A DNA stretch of 33,642 bases from Deltaproteobacteria bacterium (GCA_016874975.1 VGSQ01000024.1:1-33642); one strand, 5' to 3'; counted from the stretch's first letter, positions 23,516 through 33,553 are shown. The notes: generated by a model from the sequence alone, not told the origin. A program made the numbers and translations.

Positions 23516-24529
23516 TCACCGGAAGGACGCCACGGTCACCCGGTCGATGGCGGCGAACATGACCGCCCAGAAAAGAACCTGGACCATCCAGGCCAGGGTG
23601 CGGCGTCCGGGGGTGTCGAGGACCTGACGGTCCAGGGCCGTGAGAAAGCTGTACATGACGGCGCACTCCAGGGCAAAGGGGGCGAAGCCCAGGTAGCCCA
23701 GCACGGGCATCTCGAAGATTTTGCCGAAATTGAGCACCGGCAGGGTGTAGATCCATCTGGACAGGGATGGATAGTTCCAGAACTCCCACCAGAAGCCCAG
23801 GAGCAGACCCGCGGTGAGGAGGGCGTACACCTCCCGCCGCTCCCCGGCCAGCCAGCGGCCCAGCAGGGAGTCGCCCGTCAGCAGGTCCACCAGTGGGTCC
23901 AGGAGAAAGATGAACCCCAGCCATAACAGGGGAAAAGCATAGGTGGGTGAAAGCAACGGCAGCACCACACAGGCGGCGCCCAGCATGAGGGACAGGGGCT
24001 GCCAGGCTCTCAGGCGGCGGGGCGAGCCCTTTGCCCCCGACCACCAGCCCCGGGCCAGGAGCAGCCGGGCGGTGAGGACGATGCCGGGCAGCACCGTGGC
24101 GAAGGCGAGCAGATAGCCGCACCAACGCACCGTGAGCCGGGGCTCCAGATCCGCGTAGCGCCAGTTGAGCAGATACAGATTGAAGGCTTCAAAGACCAGC
24201 CAGACGGTCACCGACCAACCCAGGAGACGCAGGCCCTCCCGGGGCCGGTCCCAGATGAGAGAGGGCTCCCCTTTGAGGGTCAATAACCCGTCCAGACAGA
24301 TCAGCAGGGGCCACCAGGCGAAGTGGTAGAGCCAGGAGGCGAAGGGCTCCCGTCCGGCAAGCGCCAGGGACAGGGCCGCGGCCCAGAGCAGCGGCGCCTG
24401 GGCCGCCTGCAGCCGGGCCAGGGCCAGGCGTCCTCCCGACCCGGAGCCAGGGCCGGGGCCGCCGGTCCCGATCACCCGGCCGGCCCCGGGAGGGTTACTC
24501 CCCCGGGGTTTTTCGGAACAGGCACACAT
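23516..24529 (-). CDS. Multi-pass integral membrane protein of unknown function
   Basis: 337 residues from the ATG at 24529, which has GAGG 4 bases upstream. The frame remains open further upstream, but that part is proline- and arginine-rich and improbable. About eight hydrophobic segments are visible: LLWAAALSLALAG, FAWWPLLICLDGLL, LLGWSVTVWLVFEAFNLYLL, YLLAFATVLPGIVLTARLLL, PLSLMLGAACVVLPLL, FPLLWLGFIFLLDPLVDLL, VYALLTAGLLLGFWWEFWNY, and LAWMVQVLFWAVMFAAIDRV at the end. The segment WEFWNYPSLSRWIYTLPV and then FEMPVLGYLGFAPFALECAVMYSF looks strongly conserved-type. I do not recognise the function. It is divergent from the transglycosylase gene. Confidence 0.8.
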   Translation of the reverse strand: MCACSEKPRGSNPPGAGRVIGTGGPGPGSGSGGRLALARLQAAQAPLLWAAALSLALAGREPFASWLYHFAWWPLLICLDGLLTLKGEPSLIWDRPREGLRLLGWSVTVWLVFEAFNLYLLNWRYADLEPRLTVRWCGYLLAFATVLPGIVLTARLLLARGWWSGAKGSPRRLRAWQPLSLMLGAACVVLPLLSPTYAFPLLWLGFIFLLDPLVDLLTGDSLLGRWLAGERREVYALLTAGLLLGFWWEFWNYPSLSRWIYTLPVLNFGKIFEMPVLGYLGFAPFALECAVMYSFLTALDRQVLDTPGRRTLAWMVQVLFWAVMFAAIDRVTVASFR

Positions 24530-24921
24530 AAGACCTCGCGTCCTTTCAGAACATGGAGCCGGGAAACTTGCCGGCGGCACAGGCTTCCCCGCCCGGGCGG
24601 CAGGGACGCCCGGGGGCGGAGGTCCGACACCGGCATGCTTCCCGGAGACCGTTTGGGGCCGCCGCGGCGCCAAACCGACCTCAGAAATCGGTCATTTTCC
24701 GGTCATGCCAATTTACCAGAGAAATCAGGAAATTGGAACCGGGAATGACGGTCCCGGCGCCCCCGCTTCCGACCCCGGTGCATTTTTTCCTTGATTTTCC
24801 TTGGAATTCTTTGCTATGGGTAAAACCTGATACAAGCAGCAGGCATATCACCATTCTCCGGGGGAGAGGTTTCACCTGCCGCCTGCCTTCTGATTCACCC
24901 CGAACACAAGGAGAAGCATCT
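24530..24921. other. Divergent intergenic region
   Basis: 392 bases between the membrane-protein gene (-) and the transglycosylase gene (+), so promoters for both should lie here. A weak candidate for the + gene is TTGATT (about 24792) with TATGGG about 18 bases later. The frame of the transglycosylase is open back to 24553, but that part lacks a family match. The region becomes AT-richer from about 24780. Confidence 0.4.
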
Positions 24922-26376
24922 ATGGCTTCGTGGTTGATAACCACCCTTTGTTTTTGCGTTTTTCTCCTCGGCTGCGGCGGCCGGGGGGCGATCAAAACAG
25001 CCGAGATGGCGCCGCCGCCGACGCCGGTGGTGCAGGAAAGCGAACCCATGGCCGACGAGCAGGAAGTCTCGCTGACCGAGCAGCTAAGTTCCAAGCGCAT
25101 GGAGGAATTGCTGGCCAAAAGCGGCCTGGGCTGGGACCCGGTCCTGGAAGAAGAACTGAAGAAGGGGGATTTCAAACTCAAGTTTGACGTGCCCATTGAA
25201 ATGAACAAGCAGGTGCGGGCTTATCTGGTCTATTTCACCACGGACCGCAAGGACACCATCCGGCGCTATCTGTCCCGCTCCACCCGCTATCTGCCCATGA
25301 TCCGGGACATTTTCCAGGAGCACGGCCTGCCCGAGGACCTGGCCTACCTGGCCATGATTGAAAGCGGCTTCAACCCCCACGCCTATTCCCACGCCCACGC
25401 CTGCGGCCTGTGGCAGTTCATCCGGGGCACGGGGGTGCGCTACGGCATGGCCGTCAACAACTACGTGGACGAACGGCGGGACCCGGAAAAAGCCACCCAC
25501 GCCGCGGCCAAGTATCTGCTGGACCTGTATAAACGCTTCGGCTCCTGGTATCTGGCGGCGGCCAGCTACAACTGCGGGGAGGGACGGGTCCAGAGGGAGC
25601 TGAACAACGGCGCGGGCAAAAATTTCTGGGAACTCTCCGAAAATCAGCGCCTGCCCGGCGAAACCAAGAACTATGTGCCCCAGATGATCGCGGCCACCAT
25701 CATCGCCAAAAAACCCGAAAAATTCGGCTTCAAGGGCGTCCCTTATCTGCCTCCCCTGAAATACGACACCGTGAAGGTGAACGCGCCCACTTCCCTCAGG
25801 GCGGCCTCGGTGGCCTGCAACGTCCCCGTCGACGAGATGCAGTTCCTCAATCCGGAGCTGCGCCGGGGCGTCACCCCGCCGGATATGGGGGCCTACGTGC
25901 TGAAGATTCCCAAGGGGTCCTCGGAGCTGTTCCGGAAAAATATCGACGTGGCCCGGATTGAGCATCCCGCCCAAGCCGGGGCCCCGGTGGTGGCCAGCAG
26001 CGGCGGCAAATCCTCTTACCGTCGCAGCGCGGTGAAGAGCAACAGTTCCCGCAAGGCTGCCTACGCCACCCGCAACCAGGGAAAATCCAGCTCCAAGGTC
26101 GCCAAAGCACGCACCTCCAAGAAAGGCAGCGTCCAAATGGCCGCAGCCAAGAAAGGCAAAGGGCCTGAAAGAGGAGCCCTCTCCAAAGCAGGGGGGCCGT
26201 CCCTGGCCGGCATGATCCCCAGCAGCAGGGCCGCGGTCAAGACGACCAAGAAAGCCAACGCCAAACCCACCTCCACCCGGGCCGCGCAGAAAGAGAAGGC
26301 CAAGCCTGCGAAAAACAATGGCAAGAAGCCCAACGTCAGCTCCACCGGCAAGAAGGGCAAGGGCAAAGTCTCCTGA
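24922..26376 (+). CDS. MltD-like membrane-bound lytic transglycosylase with a basic C-terminal tail
   Basis: 484 residues from ATG 24922, with AAGGAG (24908-24913) 8 bases upstream. The lipobox LLGC makes Cys18 the lipidated residue. The transglycosylase domain (about 115-265) has catalytic Glu147 in IESGFNPHAYS, then GLWQFIRGTGVRYG and AAASYNCGEGRV. It cleaves peptidoglycan glycan strands, leaving 1,6-anhydro ends. Residues about 280-330 (YDTVKVNAPTSLRAASVACNV, LNPELRRGVTPP) match the region that precedes or replaces LysM in MltD. From about 360 the protein is low-complexity and rich in Lys, Ser, Ala and Arg (KKGKGPERG, KAKPAKNNGKK), like a histone H1 tail, in place of the usual LysM repeats. 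It could bind acidic wall polymers or lipopolysaccharide. Confidence 0.92.
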   Translation: MASWLITTLCFCVFLLGCGGRGAIKTAEMAPPPTPVVQESEPMADEQEVSLTEQLSSKRMEELLAKSGLGWDPVLEEELKKGDFKLKFDVPIEMNKQVRAYLVYFTTDRKDTIRRYLSRSTRYLPMIRDIFQEHGLPEDLAYLAMIESGFNPHAYSHAHACGLWQFIRGTGVRYGMAVNNYVDERRDPEKATHAAAKYLLDLYKRFGSWYLAAASYNCGEGRVQRELNNGAGKNFWELSENQRLPGETKNYVPQMIAATIIAKKPEKFGFKGVPYLPPLKYDTVKVNAPTSLRAASVACNVPVDEMQFLNPELRRGVTPPDMGAYVLKIPKGSSELFRKNIDVARIEHPAQAGAPVVASSGGKSSYRRSAVKSNSSRKAAYATRNQGKSSSKVAKARTSKKGSVQMAAAKKGKGPERGALSKAGGPSLAGMIPSSRAAVKTTKKANAKPTSTRAAQKEKAKPAKNNGKKPNVSSTGKKGKGKVS

Positions 26377-26400
26377 CCCTGCGCCGCTCCCGACCCATCA

Positions 26401-26426
26401 AGCCCGGCCCCGGCCGGGCTTTTTTG
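26401..26426 (+). terminator. Rho-independent terminator after the transglycosylase gene
   Basis: GC-rich hairpin AGCCCGGC/GCCGGGCT followed by six T residues, 25 bases after the stop codon. Confidence 0.9.
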
Positions 26427-26485
26427 GGCCTGGGGAACCTGACCTCTTTACCGGTGGGTCTGCAAAAATTTTTCCCCATCCCCTC

Positions 26486-26512
26486 TTGATTTTCGCCGGG
26501 CGCGTCTATATC
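26486..26512 (+). promoter_or_regulatory. Candidate groESL promoter
   Basis: -35 TTGATT (26486-26491), a 15-base spacer and -10 TATATC (26507-26512). It lies immediately before the CIRCE element, so HrcA bound there would block initiation. The short spacer leaves some doubt about the -10. Confidence 0.5.
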
Positions 26513-26517
26513 TTTTG

Positions 26518-26544
26518 TTAGCACTCAACATGAGTGAGTGCTAA
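26518..26544 (+). promoter_or_regulatory. CIRCE operator (HrcA binding site)
   Basis: TTAGCACTC, nine bases, GAGTGCTAA: a perfect match to the CIRCE consensus. It indicates that the heat-shock repressor HrcA controls groES-groEL. hrcA itself is not in the window. Confidence 0.97.
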
Positions 26545-26573
26545 TTTTCGTTCGTACCCAGGAGGTGTCATTC

Positions 26574-26864
26574 ATGAAGGTCAAACCCTTGAACGATCGG
26601 GTGCTGGTGCAGCGTACCGAGGAGTTGCAGGTAACCAAAGGCGGCATCCTCATTCCCGACACCGCCAAGGAGAAACCCATCGAAGGCAAGATCATCGCCG
26701 TAGGCCCGGGTAAGGTCAACGACAGCGGCGTACGCGTGGCCCTGCACGTCAAGGAAGGGGACAAGGTTCTCTTCGGCCGCTACGCCGGCAGCGAAATCAA
26801 GGTTGAAGGCCAGGAGTATCTGATGATGCGCGAGGAAGACATCCTGGCCATCATCGAGGATTAG
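26574..26864 (+). CDS. groES: Co-chaperonin GroES
   Basis: 96 residues. It forms the heptameric lid of the GroEL chamber. [36 protein letters not shown] with the mobile loop, and [20 protein letters not shown] with ILAIIE at the end are all present. ATG 26574 has AGGAGG (26560-26565) 8 bases upstream; the in-frame start at 26538 would lie within the CIRCE operator and is rejected. groEL follows after 73 bases on the same transcript. Confidence 0.98.
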   Translation: MKVKPLNDRVLVQRTEELQVTKGGILIPDTAKEKPIEGKIIAVGPGKVNDSGVRVALHVKEGDKVLFGRYAGSEIKVEGQEYLMMREEDILAIIED

Positions 26865-26883
26865 CGGCGGTCCCCTTCCCTGA

Positions 26884-28572
<1,689 letters not shown>

Positions 28573-29177
28573 GTGCATAATTTCATAAGTACGATTACGT
28601 ATTCTCTGACCCCCCTCACCCCAGCCCTCTTCCCCCGTCGGGGGGGGAGAGGGGGTAATGAGACGGTTCTTGCTTTCTTCCCTCTCCCCCGATGGGGGAG
28701 AGGGTTAGGGTGAGGGGGAATTAACTCTTCGCGCTCCTCTCAATGAATACGTTACCGAATTTATGAAACGATGTACTAAGGCAGAGCCCCGGCAGGCGGG
28801 GCTGGATGTCCGGCAAAGGTCCCCTGACGTCGCCCCGGCCGAAGGCCTCGTCCATCAGGGGGCCTCGGGGGACTGAACCCGGACCCGGAAAGGCGTCGTC
28901 TTCAGGTAGACCGGGGCCGCACCGCTGCACCCCACGCCTGATTGCGGCGCCTTACCCCTCGCCGTCCGGGCAGGACCAACCGGGGTCGGGGCTTCCGGCC
29001 ACGCCCCGGTGCGTTTCTTGGATTCACCGGCCCCACTGATCGTCCTTCCGGCACACCGGAAGGCGGTTGTCCCAATATTGGATTGAGGCAGGTCAGAAGG
29101 TAAGGCGATGACGCAGGCGGGCGCCGAGGCGGAGAACGTTACATCTTCAATCATCAGGACCATCAGGAGGGAAATTC
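28573..29177. repeat. Intergenic region with palindromic repeats after groEL
   Basis: About 605 bases with no supported gene. 28611-28720 holds two CCCTCTCCCCC/GGGGGAGAGGG type palindromes of the same family as the array at 131-530. 28784-28802 is a hairpin AGCCCCG/CGGGGCT, and 29044-29063 a hairpin CCTTCCGG/CCGGAAGG; neither has a T-run. A clear groEL terminator is not seen. AGGAGG near 29165-29170 is the ribosome site of the next gene. Confidence 0.7.
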
Positions 29178-29645
29178 ATGACGAAGCGTGATCACCTGGG
29201 AACCTGGCCGCATCATGGCAAAGCGGCGGGAAAACGGGCCTGGGTGGCCCTGGCGGCGGCCATCGTGCTGGCGGCGACCCCGGCCCTGGCGGCGGCCATC
29301 AAGGTTTACCGGGCCAGCGGCCAACTGGTGTTCCAATACGACGGCAACAGCGTTTCCAGCGCCCAGGGCGCCACCATCGGCAGGATTGACGGGAACTCCT
29401 ACTACGCCTCCGGCGGCTCGCTCATGGCCCGGCTGGAGGGCGGCAGGCTCTACAACGCTTCGGGCTCCCTGCTCGCCACCTTTTCCGGCGGCTCCATCAG
29501 CAACGCCCGGGGCGCCACCATCGGCCGCATCGACGGCAATCAGCTCTACGACTCTCACGGCGCCTGGATCGCCAAGTTTGATGGCGGCGGGGCGGGCGAC
29601 CCCGCAGTGATGCTCCTGGCCGCCCGTCTGCTGGGGCTTTTTTAA
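29178..29645 (+). CDS. Secreted beta-hairpin repeat protein
   Basis: 155 residues with AGGAGG 8 bases upstream. A signal peptide (about 19-40, AWVALAAAIVLAATPALAAA) precedes a region built from short repeated hairpins. ARGATIGRIDGNQLYDSHG repeats AQGATIGRIDGNSYYASGG, and between them lie SLMARLEGGRLYNASG and SLLATFSGG. The pattern G-x-x-I/L-A-x-F/L-x-G-G-x-x-Y-x-x-x-G resembles 'beta-flower' type repeat proteins. A hydrophobic end (AVMLLAARLLGLF) follows the last repeat. Probably a small periplasmic or surface protein. No enzymatic motif is visible and the function is unknown. Confidence 0.75.
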   Translation: MTKRDHLGTWPHHGKAAGKRAWVALAAAIVLAATPALAAAIKVYRASGQLVFQYDGNSVSSAQGATIGRIDGNSYYASGGSLMARLEGGRLYNASGSLLATFSGGSISNARGATIGRIDGNQLYDSHGAWIAKFDGGGAGDPAVMLLAARLLGLF

Positions 29646-29698
29646 CAGCCGCGCCCGGGCCGTCGGCCCACCCTGAACCATTAAAAACGTTTACTGAG

Positions 29699-29763
29699 GG
29701 GGGCCGTGGGAGCGGCCGCTCCCGTGGCGCAGACGTCTCGCCGGCGGAAACCTCCCCCCAGAC
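29699..29763. repeat. Dispersed GC-rich repeat, second copy
   Basis: GGCGCAGACGTCTCGCCGGC with flanking GGGAGCGGCCGCTCCC and AACCTCCCCC matches the block at 7154-7219. It lies downstream of the secreted repeat protein gene. 29764-29977 shows no gene. Confidence 0.6.
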
Positions 29764-29977
29764 TTTCCTCCCAAACCCCTTTATGGGGCCCCCATAATAG
29801 GTCGGGCGAGGGGGCAGGGGTCTCAAGACTCCTGCCTCCCAGTGCTGTCCGGCACGATTCTTCCTCACAAGGCATCTCTGACCAGGATATTGCCTTCCAG
29901 CTTTGATGTTTCGGCCCTGAGAGAAAAGGAGGCGCAGATCAAAAAGGCCTCCGGACATGTAATAGCCTTCGTCTCAT

Positions 29978-30088
29978 AACATTTTCCGTTTCACGTGCAA
30001 CAAACGTTGATGTAGGGGCGGTTCACGAACCGCCCCTACGTTATTTGCCCAATATGAGGTTCGTTGCAGGTCAATGTGAAAACGGTAT
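29978..30088. repeat. 111-bp MITE-like repeat, copy 2
   Basis: Same length and orientation as 13062-13172, with scattered substitutions. The central palindrome (30012-30039) differs by one base from copy 1. The outer CCGTTT-type inverted ends are retained. Confidence 0.85.
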
Positions 30089-30109
30089 CAGACCCCCTCC
30101 CCCTTGATG

Positions 30110-30342
30110 CTGAGCATTACCCACAAGTGTGGGGGAAGGGATAAGGAGCAGCACAACTCTCGTTCCCAAGCTACTGCTTGGGAACGGACTTGCCCCCGAA
30201 GCTCCTGCTTCGGACAACCACGCACCAGGAAATGTGGCCCAGGCTTCAACCTGCGCACCATTCCTTTCATCTCACCTGGGTCGCCCGGCGCAGCCTGAAG
30301 GCTGCGGCTACGAGAACGTAAAAATTTGTGGGTAATGCTCAG
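30110..30342. mobile_element. 233-bp MITE-like element with perfect 17-bp inverted ends
   Basis: CTGAGCATTACCCACAA (30110-30126) is the exact complement of TTGTGGGTAATGCTCAG (30326-30342). CCCTTGATG is present directly on both sides (30101-30109 and 30343-30351), a 9-bp target duplication. Joining the flanks rebuilds a CCCCCTCCCCCTTGATGGGG type palindromic repeat, so the element inserted into an older repeat. Inside are hairpins GTTCCCAAGC/GCTTGGGAAC and GAAGC/GCTTC. No coding sequence is present. A diverged copy of the left end lies near 1850-1890. Confidence 0.88.
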
Positions 30343-30386
30343 CCCTTGATGGGGGAGGGATGGGGTGGGGGTGGCGAAATTGTTAA

Positions 30387-30460
30387 TGTGGGTATGCACT
30401 TGACTCAAGTGACCCCAATATGTAGTATGCGCGGATGGAAGATTATCCGCGGACTATAAT
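30387..30460. mobile_element. Solo end of the element found at 8341-8778
   Basis: 74 bases match the right end of the 438-bp element (8705-8778, opposite orientation) with four differences and no gaps. Both copies keep a sub-terminal hairpin (GCGGGT/ACCCGC there, CGCGGAT/ATCCGCG here). Similarity stops at the same ATAAT in both. The other end of this copy is not visible. Confidence 0.85.
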
Positions 30461-30508
30461 CAAAAACAACATATTGTGCGTACGGTAGTCAACCGGATAG
30501 CCCCATTT

Positions 30509-32950
30509 TTATGTTTTACGGGTGAACCCCGGGCTCGGGGGCGGCTGCCGACCCGTCCGGGCCGCAGCCAGCACCTCCTCCATGGTGACGGCCTCCAGGC
30601 AGGGGTAGCCCGTGTCGCAGGTGCGCTTGAAACACGGGCTGCACGGCAGGGGGTGGCGCAGCACTACGGCCCGGTCGCTGAACGGCCCCGTGGCCACGGG
30701 GTCGGTGGAGCCGAAAATCGCAATGAGGGGCGTCCCCAGGGCGGCCCCGAGGTGCATCAGGCCGGAATCGTTGGCAATCAGCAGGCTTACTCGGGCCAGC
30801 ACGGCCATGGCCGTCCGCAGGTCAGTTTTTCCCGTCAGGTCAATTAGTTGTCCGTTATGGTGGGCCGCCACCGCCTGGGCTGTCGCACGCTCCCCGGGGC
30901 CGCCCAGGAGCACCACTTGGGCGCCGGATTCCTGCTGCAACGCCGCCGCCACGCCGGCGAAGCGCTCCGGCGGCCAGCGTTTGGCCGGTCCGTAAGCTGC
31001 GCCGGGCGCCAGGCCCACGAGGGGCCGGCTGAAATCGACGCCCTGGGAGACCAACAGGTCGAGGGCGCCTTGCCGCTCCGCCTCCGACACCATGAGGCGC
31101 GGCGGCGTGAAGGTCCCCACCTCGCCCAAGGCGTTGAGCAGTCCCAGGTAATAGAAAACCTGGTGCAGGCCGTGCAGCCGGCGGCGCCCGGTGACGGCCC
31201 GAGTCAACAGCAGGCTGCGGCCGTCCGCGGCAAAACCCAGGCGCTCCCGGACCCCGGCCAGCCACAGGCCCGCGGCCGCGGCCAGGGCGTTGGGGAGGGC
31301 CACCCCCAAATCGAAGGTTCGGCCCAGACGGCGGAACCAACGCCAGCGCGCCGGGCCTTCGGGAATCACCAGAATCTCTTGGACTTCCGCCAGTTCCTGA
31401 TAAGCCGGCGCCACCCGGCCCCGGGCCGCCACGGTGATCCGGGCCGCCGGGAAAAATTTTTGTAACCCGGCCAACACCGGCAGGGCCATGACCGCGTCCC
31501 CCACCCAGTTGGGGGCCAGCAGGAGAATATGGCGCGCCTCGGGCAGACCGGACCACCGCCGGGGTCGGACGCCCAGGGTCAGGAAGCGGTGCCGCACCTC
31601 CTCCGGCAGCGGCAGGGAGAGGCCGGGCTCCCACCGGCGGGACGCCGGTGCCACCAACGTTGTCCGCACCCCCGACTCTTCCGGCCAGGAAGTTGCCCCA
31701 TCTCCCCCTCTCCCCCCTGGGGGAGAGGGCCGGGGTGAGGGGGTGAGGCGCTCGCTATTCCCGGAGAACCCGAACTCTTGCCGGGTGGCCGCAATATCTC
31801 CCGCAGCTTTTGACCGGGGCGGATGCTCCCGGGATGGCCGGGGGGACGCGTCCGACACAGGACGAAGCAGTCCCTCGATTCTCTCCAGAAGCATTCCTTC
31901 TTGGTTTATCTCTACGCCCACTTCCAGGACCCACAGGGGCAGGCTCCCCTCCCACACCTCCCCCAGCCGGGCGAAATCCTTGGTGGTGGTGATGAGGCCC
32001 GCCGCGCCAAAGTCCCGGGCCTTCTTCGTCAACTCTTCCAGGTCCCGGACCGTGAACCGGTGATGATCGGGAAAGGCCACAAAGCCCTGGAGCTCCACGC
32101 CCAGATCATCAAGCGTATCGTCAAACATGCCGGGTTGGGCCAGGCCGCAAAAGGCCAGGAGGGGCAGGCCCTGCAGTTTGCTCAGTTCCAGGCTGTCCCC
32201 ACCCGGAAAACGCCTGACGCCGGTGGGGTGAATATCAGCGGTCATGAGCAAGGCCCGGGGATGTTTTTCTTTGAGCTGCCAATAGTGCCGTGCCTGGTCT
32301 CCGCCGGTGAAGCGCGTCAGGACGATGACGTCCGCTACGGCCAGGACGGCGGGGGGCTCCCGCAGGGGCCCGGCGGGCAGCAGACGGCCGTTGCCGAAGG
32401 GCGCCGCGGCGTCCAGGAGCACGATGTCCAGGTCCCGGTGGAGCTGGAAGTGCTGGAAGCCGTCGTCCAACAGAAACAGGTCGGGCCGCACCTCCCGCCA
32501 GGCCGCCAACCCTGCGGCGTATCGGTCCGGCCCGGTGTACACCGCCACCCCGGGCAGGCTCCGGGCCAGCCAGTAGGGCTCTTCCCCCACCCGGGGCGGC
32601 CGGGCGAAAATCTGGTTCCCGTCGGAAATTTTCGTAACCTCTTTGGCCTGCCCCCTGTAACCCCGGCTGAGAATGGCCACCTTCACCCTCCGGGCCGCCA
32701 GCCGCCCGGCCAGGTGCGCCACCAGGGGCGTCTTCCCCGTGCCGCCCACGGTGAGGTTCCCCACGCTCACCACCGGCGCGGGGAGACGCCGCACCCTGGG
32801 CCAGCCCTGCTCATACAGCCACCGCCGCCCCCGGGCCCCCAGGCCATAGAGGGTCGCCAGCCCCGCCGCCAGCAGGTGGAGTGGCCGACTGGGGCGCAGC
32901 TTACCCTCAATTTGAAACCTGTCGAACAATCTGTCCCGGAGGCCTTTCAT
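30509..32950 (-). CDS. Fusion of tetraacyldisaccharide 4'-kinase (LpxK) and heptosyltransferase II (WaaF)
   Basis: 813 residues. Residues 1-360 are LpxK: VVSVGNLTVGGTGKTPLVAHL with Walker A (64-73), ILSRGYRG, DLFLLDDGFQHFQLHRDLDIVLLD, GPLREP and FPDHHRFT. LpxK adds the 4'-phosphate of lipid A at the inner membrane. From about 475 the protein is a GT9 heptosyltransferase: ILLLAPNWVGDAVMALPVLAGLQ, GVRERLGFAADGRS, VGLAPGAAYGPAKRWPPERFAGV, LLIANDSGLMHLGAALGTPLIAIFGSTDP, and CSPCFKRTCDTGYPC. It adds the second heptose of the LPS inner core. Residues about 365-470 form a Pro/Arg/Gly-rich linker whose DNA consists partly of the dispersed palindromes seen elsewhere in gaps. The two functions act near each other in LPS assembly. 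The ATG overlaps no good ribosome site; it follows a small open frame by four bases. Confidence 0.9.
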   Translation of the reverse strand: MKGLRDRLFDRFQIEGKLRPSRPLHLLAAGLATLYGLGARGRRWLYEQGWPRVRRLPAPVVSVGNLTVGGTGKTPLVAHLAGRLAARRVKVAILSRGYRGQAKEVTKISDGNQIFARPPRVGEEPYWLARSLPGVAVYTGPDRYAAGLAAWREVRPDLFLLDDGFQHFQLHRDLDIVLLDAAAPFGNGRLLPAGPLREPPAVLAVADVIVLTRFTGGDQARHYWQLKEKHPRALLMTADIHPTGVRRFPGGDSLELSKLQGLPLLAFCGLAQPGMFDDTLDDLGVELQGFVAFPDHHRFTVRDLEELTKKARDFGAAGLITTTKDFARLGEVWEGSLPLWVLEVGVEINQEGMLLERIEGLLRPVSDASPRPSREHPPRSKAAGDIAATRQEFGFSGNSERLTPSPRPSPPGGRGGDGATSWPEESGVRTTLVAPASRRWEPGLSLPLPEEVRHRFLTLGVRPRRWSGLPEARHILLLAPNWVGDAVMALPVLAGLQKFFPAARITVAARGRVAPAYQELAEVQEILVIPEGPARWRWFRRLGRTFDLGVALPNALAAAAGLWLAGVRERLGFAADGRSLLLTRAVTGRRRLHGLHQVFYYLGLLNALGEVGTFTPPRLMVSEAERQGALDLLVSQGVDFSRPLVGLAPGAAYGPAKRWPPERFAGVAAALQQESGAQVVLLGGPGERATAQAVAAHHNGQLIDLTGKTDLRTAMAVLARVSLLIANDSGLMHLGAALGTPLIAIFGSTDPVATGPFSDRAVVLRHPLPCSPCFKRTCDTGYPCLEAVTMEEVLAAARTGRQPPPSPGFTRKT
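31636..31745. repeat. Intergenic-type palindromic repeats inside the LpxK-WaaF coding linker
   Basis: 31636-31660 is a CACCGGCGGGACGCCGGTG repeat, cousin of 589-607. 31703-31740 is CCCTCTCCCCC/GGGGGAGAGGG with the flanking CCCCGG...GGTGAGGGGG words of the 131-530 array family. Both are read in frame, giving VAPASRRWEPG and LTPSPRPSPPGGRGG. Confidence 0.88.
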
Positions 32951-32954
32951 ATCC

Positions 32955-33077
32955 TCAAAAGATAAAAATGGGAAACTTGCCGGGCTTGGGTAGGAACACT
33001 AAGTTTGTAAGTTGCAACAAGGTTTCTTCATCCGTTTCTCTGGTCAGATCCACAATGGGCTTTTCCATTTCGCTCAT
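32955..33077 (-). CDS. Small open frame upstream of the LpxK fusion
   Basis: 40 residues (MSEMEKPIVDLTRETDEETL..., ending FPIFIF). Its ATG overlaps the stop of the transposase remnant and its TGA lies four bases before the LpxK ATG. This spacing would allow translational coupling. No family is recognised. It may simply be the flank of an old insertion. Confidence 0.25.
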   Translation of the reverse strand: MSEMEKPIVDLTRETDEETLLQLTNLVFLPKPGKFPIFIF

Positions 33078-33553
33078 GTTACAAGACTTTTATACGGAGT
33101 ATGGCTGGTCTCAGCGCTTTGTTTTAGCATTCTTTGGTATAACAGACCGACATCCTTCGATTTCCTTCGGTTATGGCGAAACACAAACTCATCTAGGTAA
33201 TGTTGAAGATGTTTTTTGCTAACCCTTCCCTGGTGGGTCCCAAGCAACCACCTCTTCAGGAGAGAAACAACCCGATTGACATGGGGCAGCGGGTTTTCGG
33301 GGGAGTCCTTGGCTCTCAAGATAACCCGTGTGACACCCATTTCTTCAAGAGGGTTGTATCCTCTCCAACCATCGGTTTCTATGATCGTTCCAGGCTCCAC
33401 ATTATCAATGGTAAAGGAAACCAAGCTCGAAACAGAGAAATCGACAACCCGCTGTATCCGGATACGTCCAAGCCCTCGCCCGGCTTCTTTGATCTCCACG
33501 GCCGCGGCAATACGGGCCTTTTTCAGACTCTGTCTCCCTGCAATGCCGTTGAC
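33074..33553 (-). pseudogene. IS1595-family (ISXO2-like) transposase, 5'-truncated
   Basis: About 159 codons of the C-terminal part of a DDE transposase. VNGIAGRQSLKKARIAAAVEI, GRGLGRIRIQRVVDFSV, VEPGTIIETDGWRGYNPL (second catalytic Asp in TDGW), and VNRVVSLLKRWLLGTHQGRV with HLQHYLDEFVFRHNRR (last acidic residue in LDEF) are all typical. The frame runs into a TAA at 33554-33556. Upstream bases do not encode the VDETYxGG motif with the first catalytic Asp, nor the zinc-ribbon N-terminus. The gene is therefore broken or truncated near 33555, unless it resumes beyond the window edge. Inverted ends of the 8341-8778 type are not seen near it. Confidence 0.88.

Noticed and set aside
31823-32965. 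380-residue plus-strand frame opposite LpxK
   Set aside because: Shadow of the LpxK domain, which has clear kinase motifs on the minus strand.
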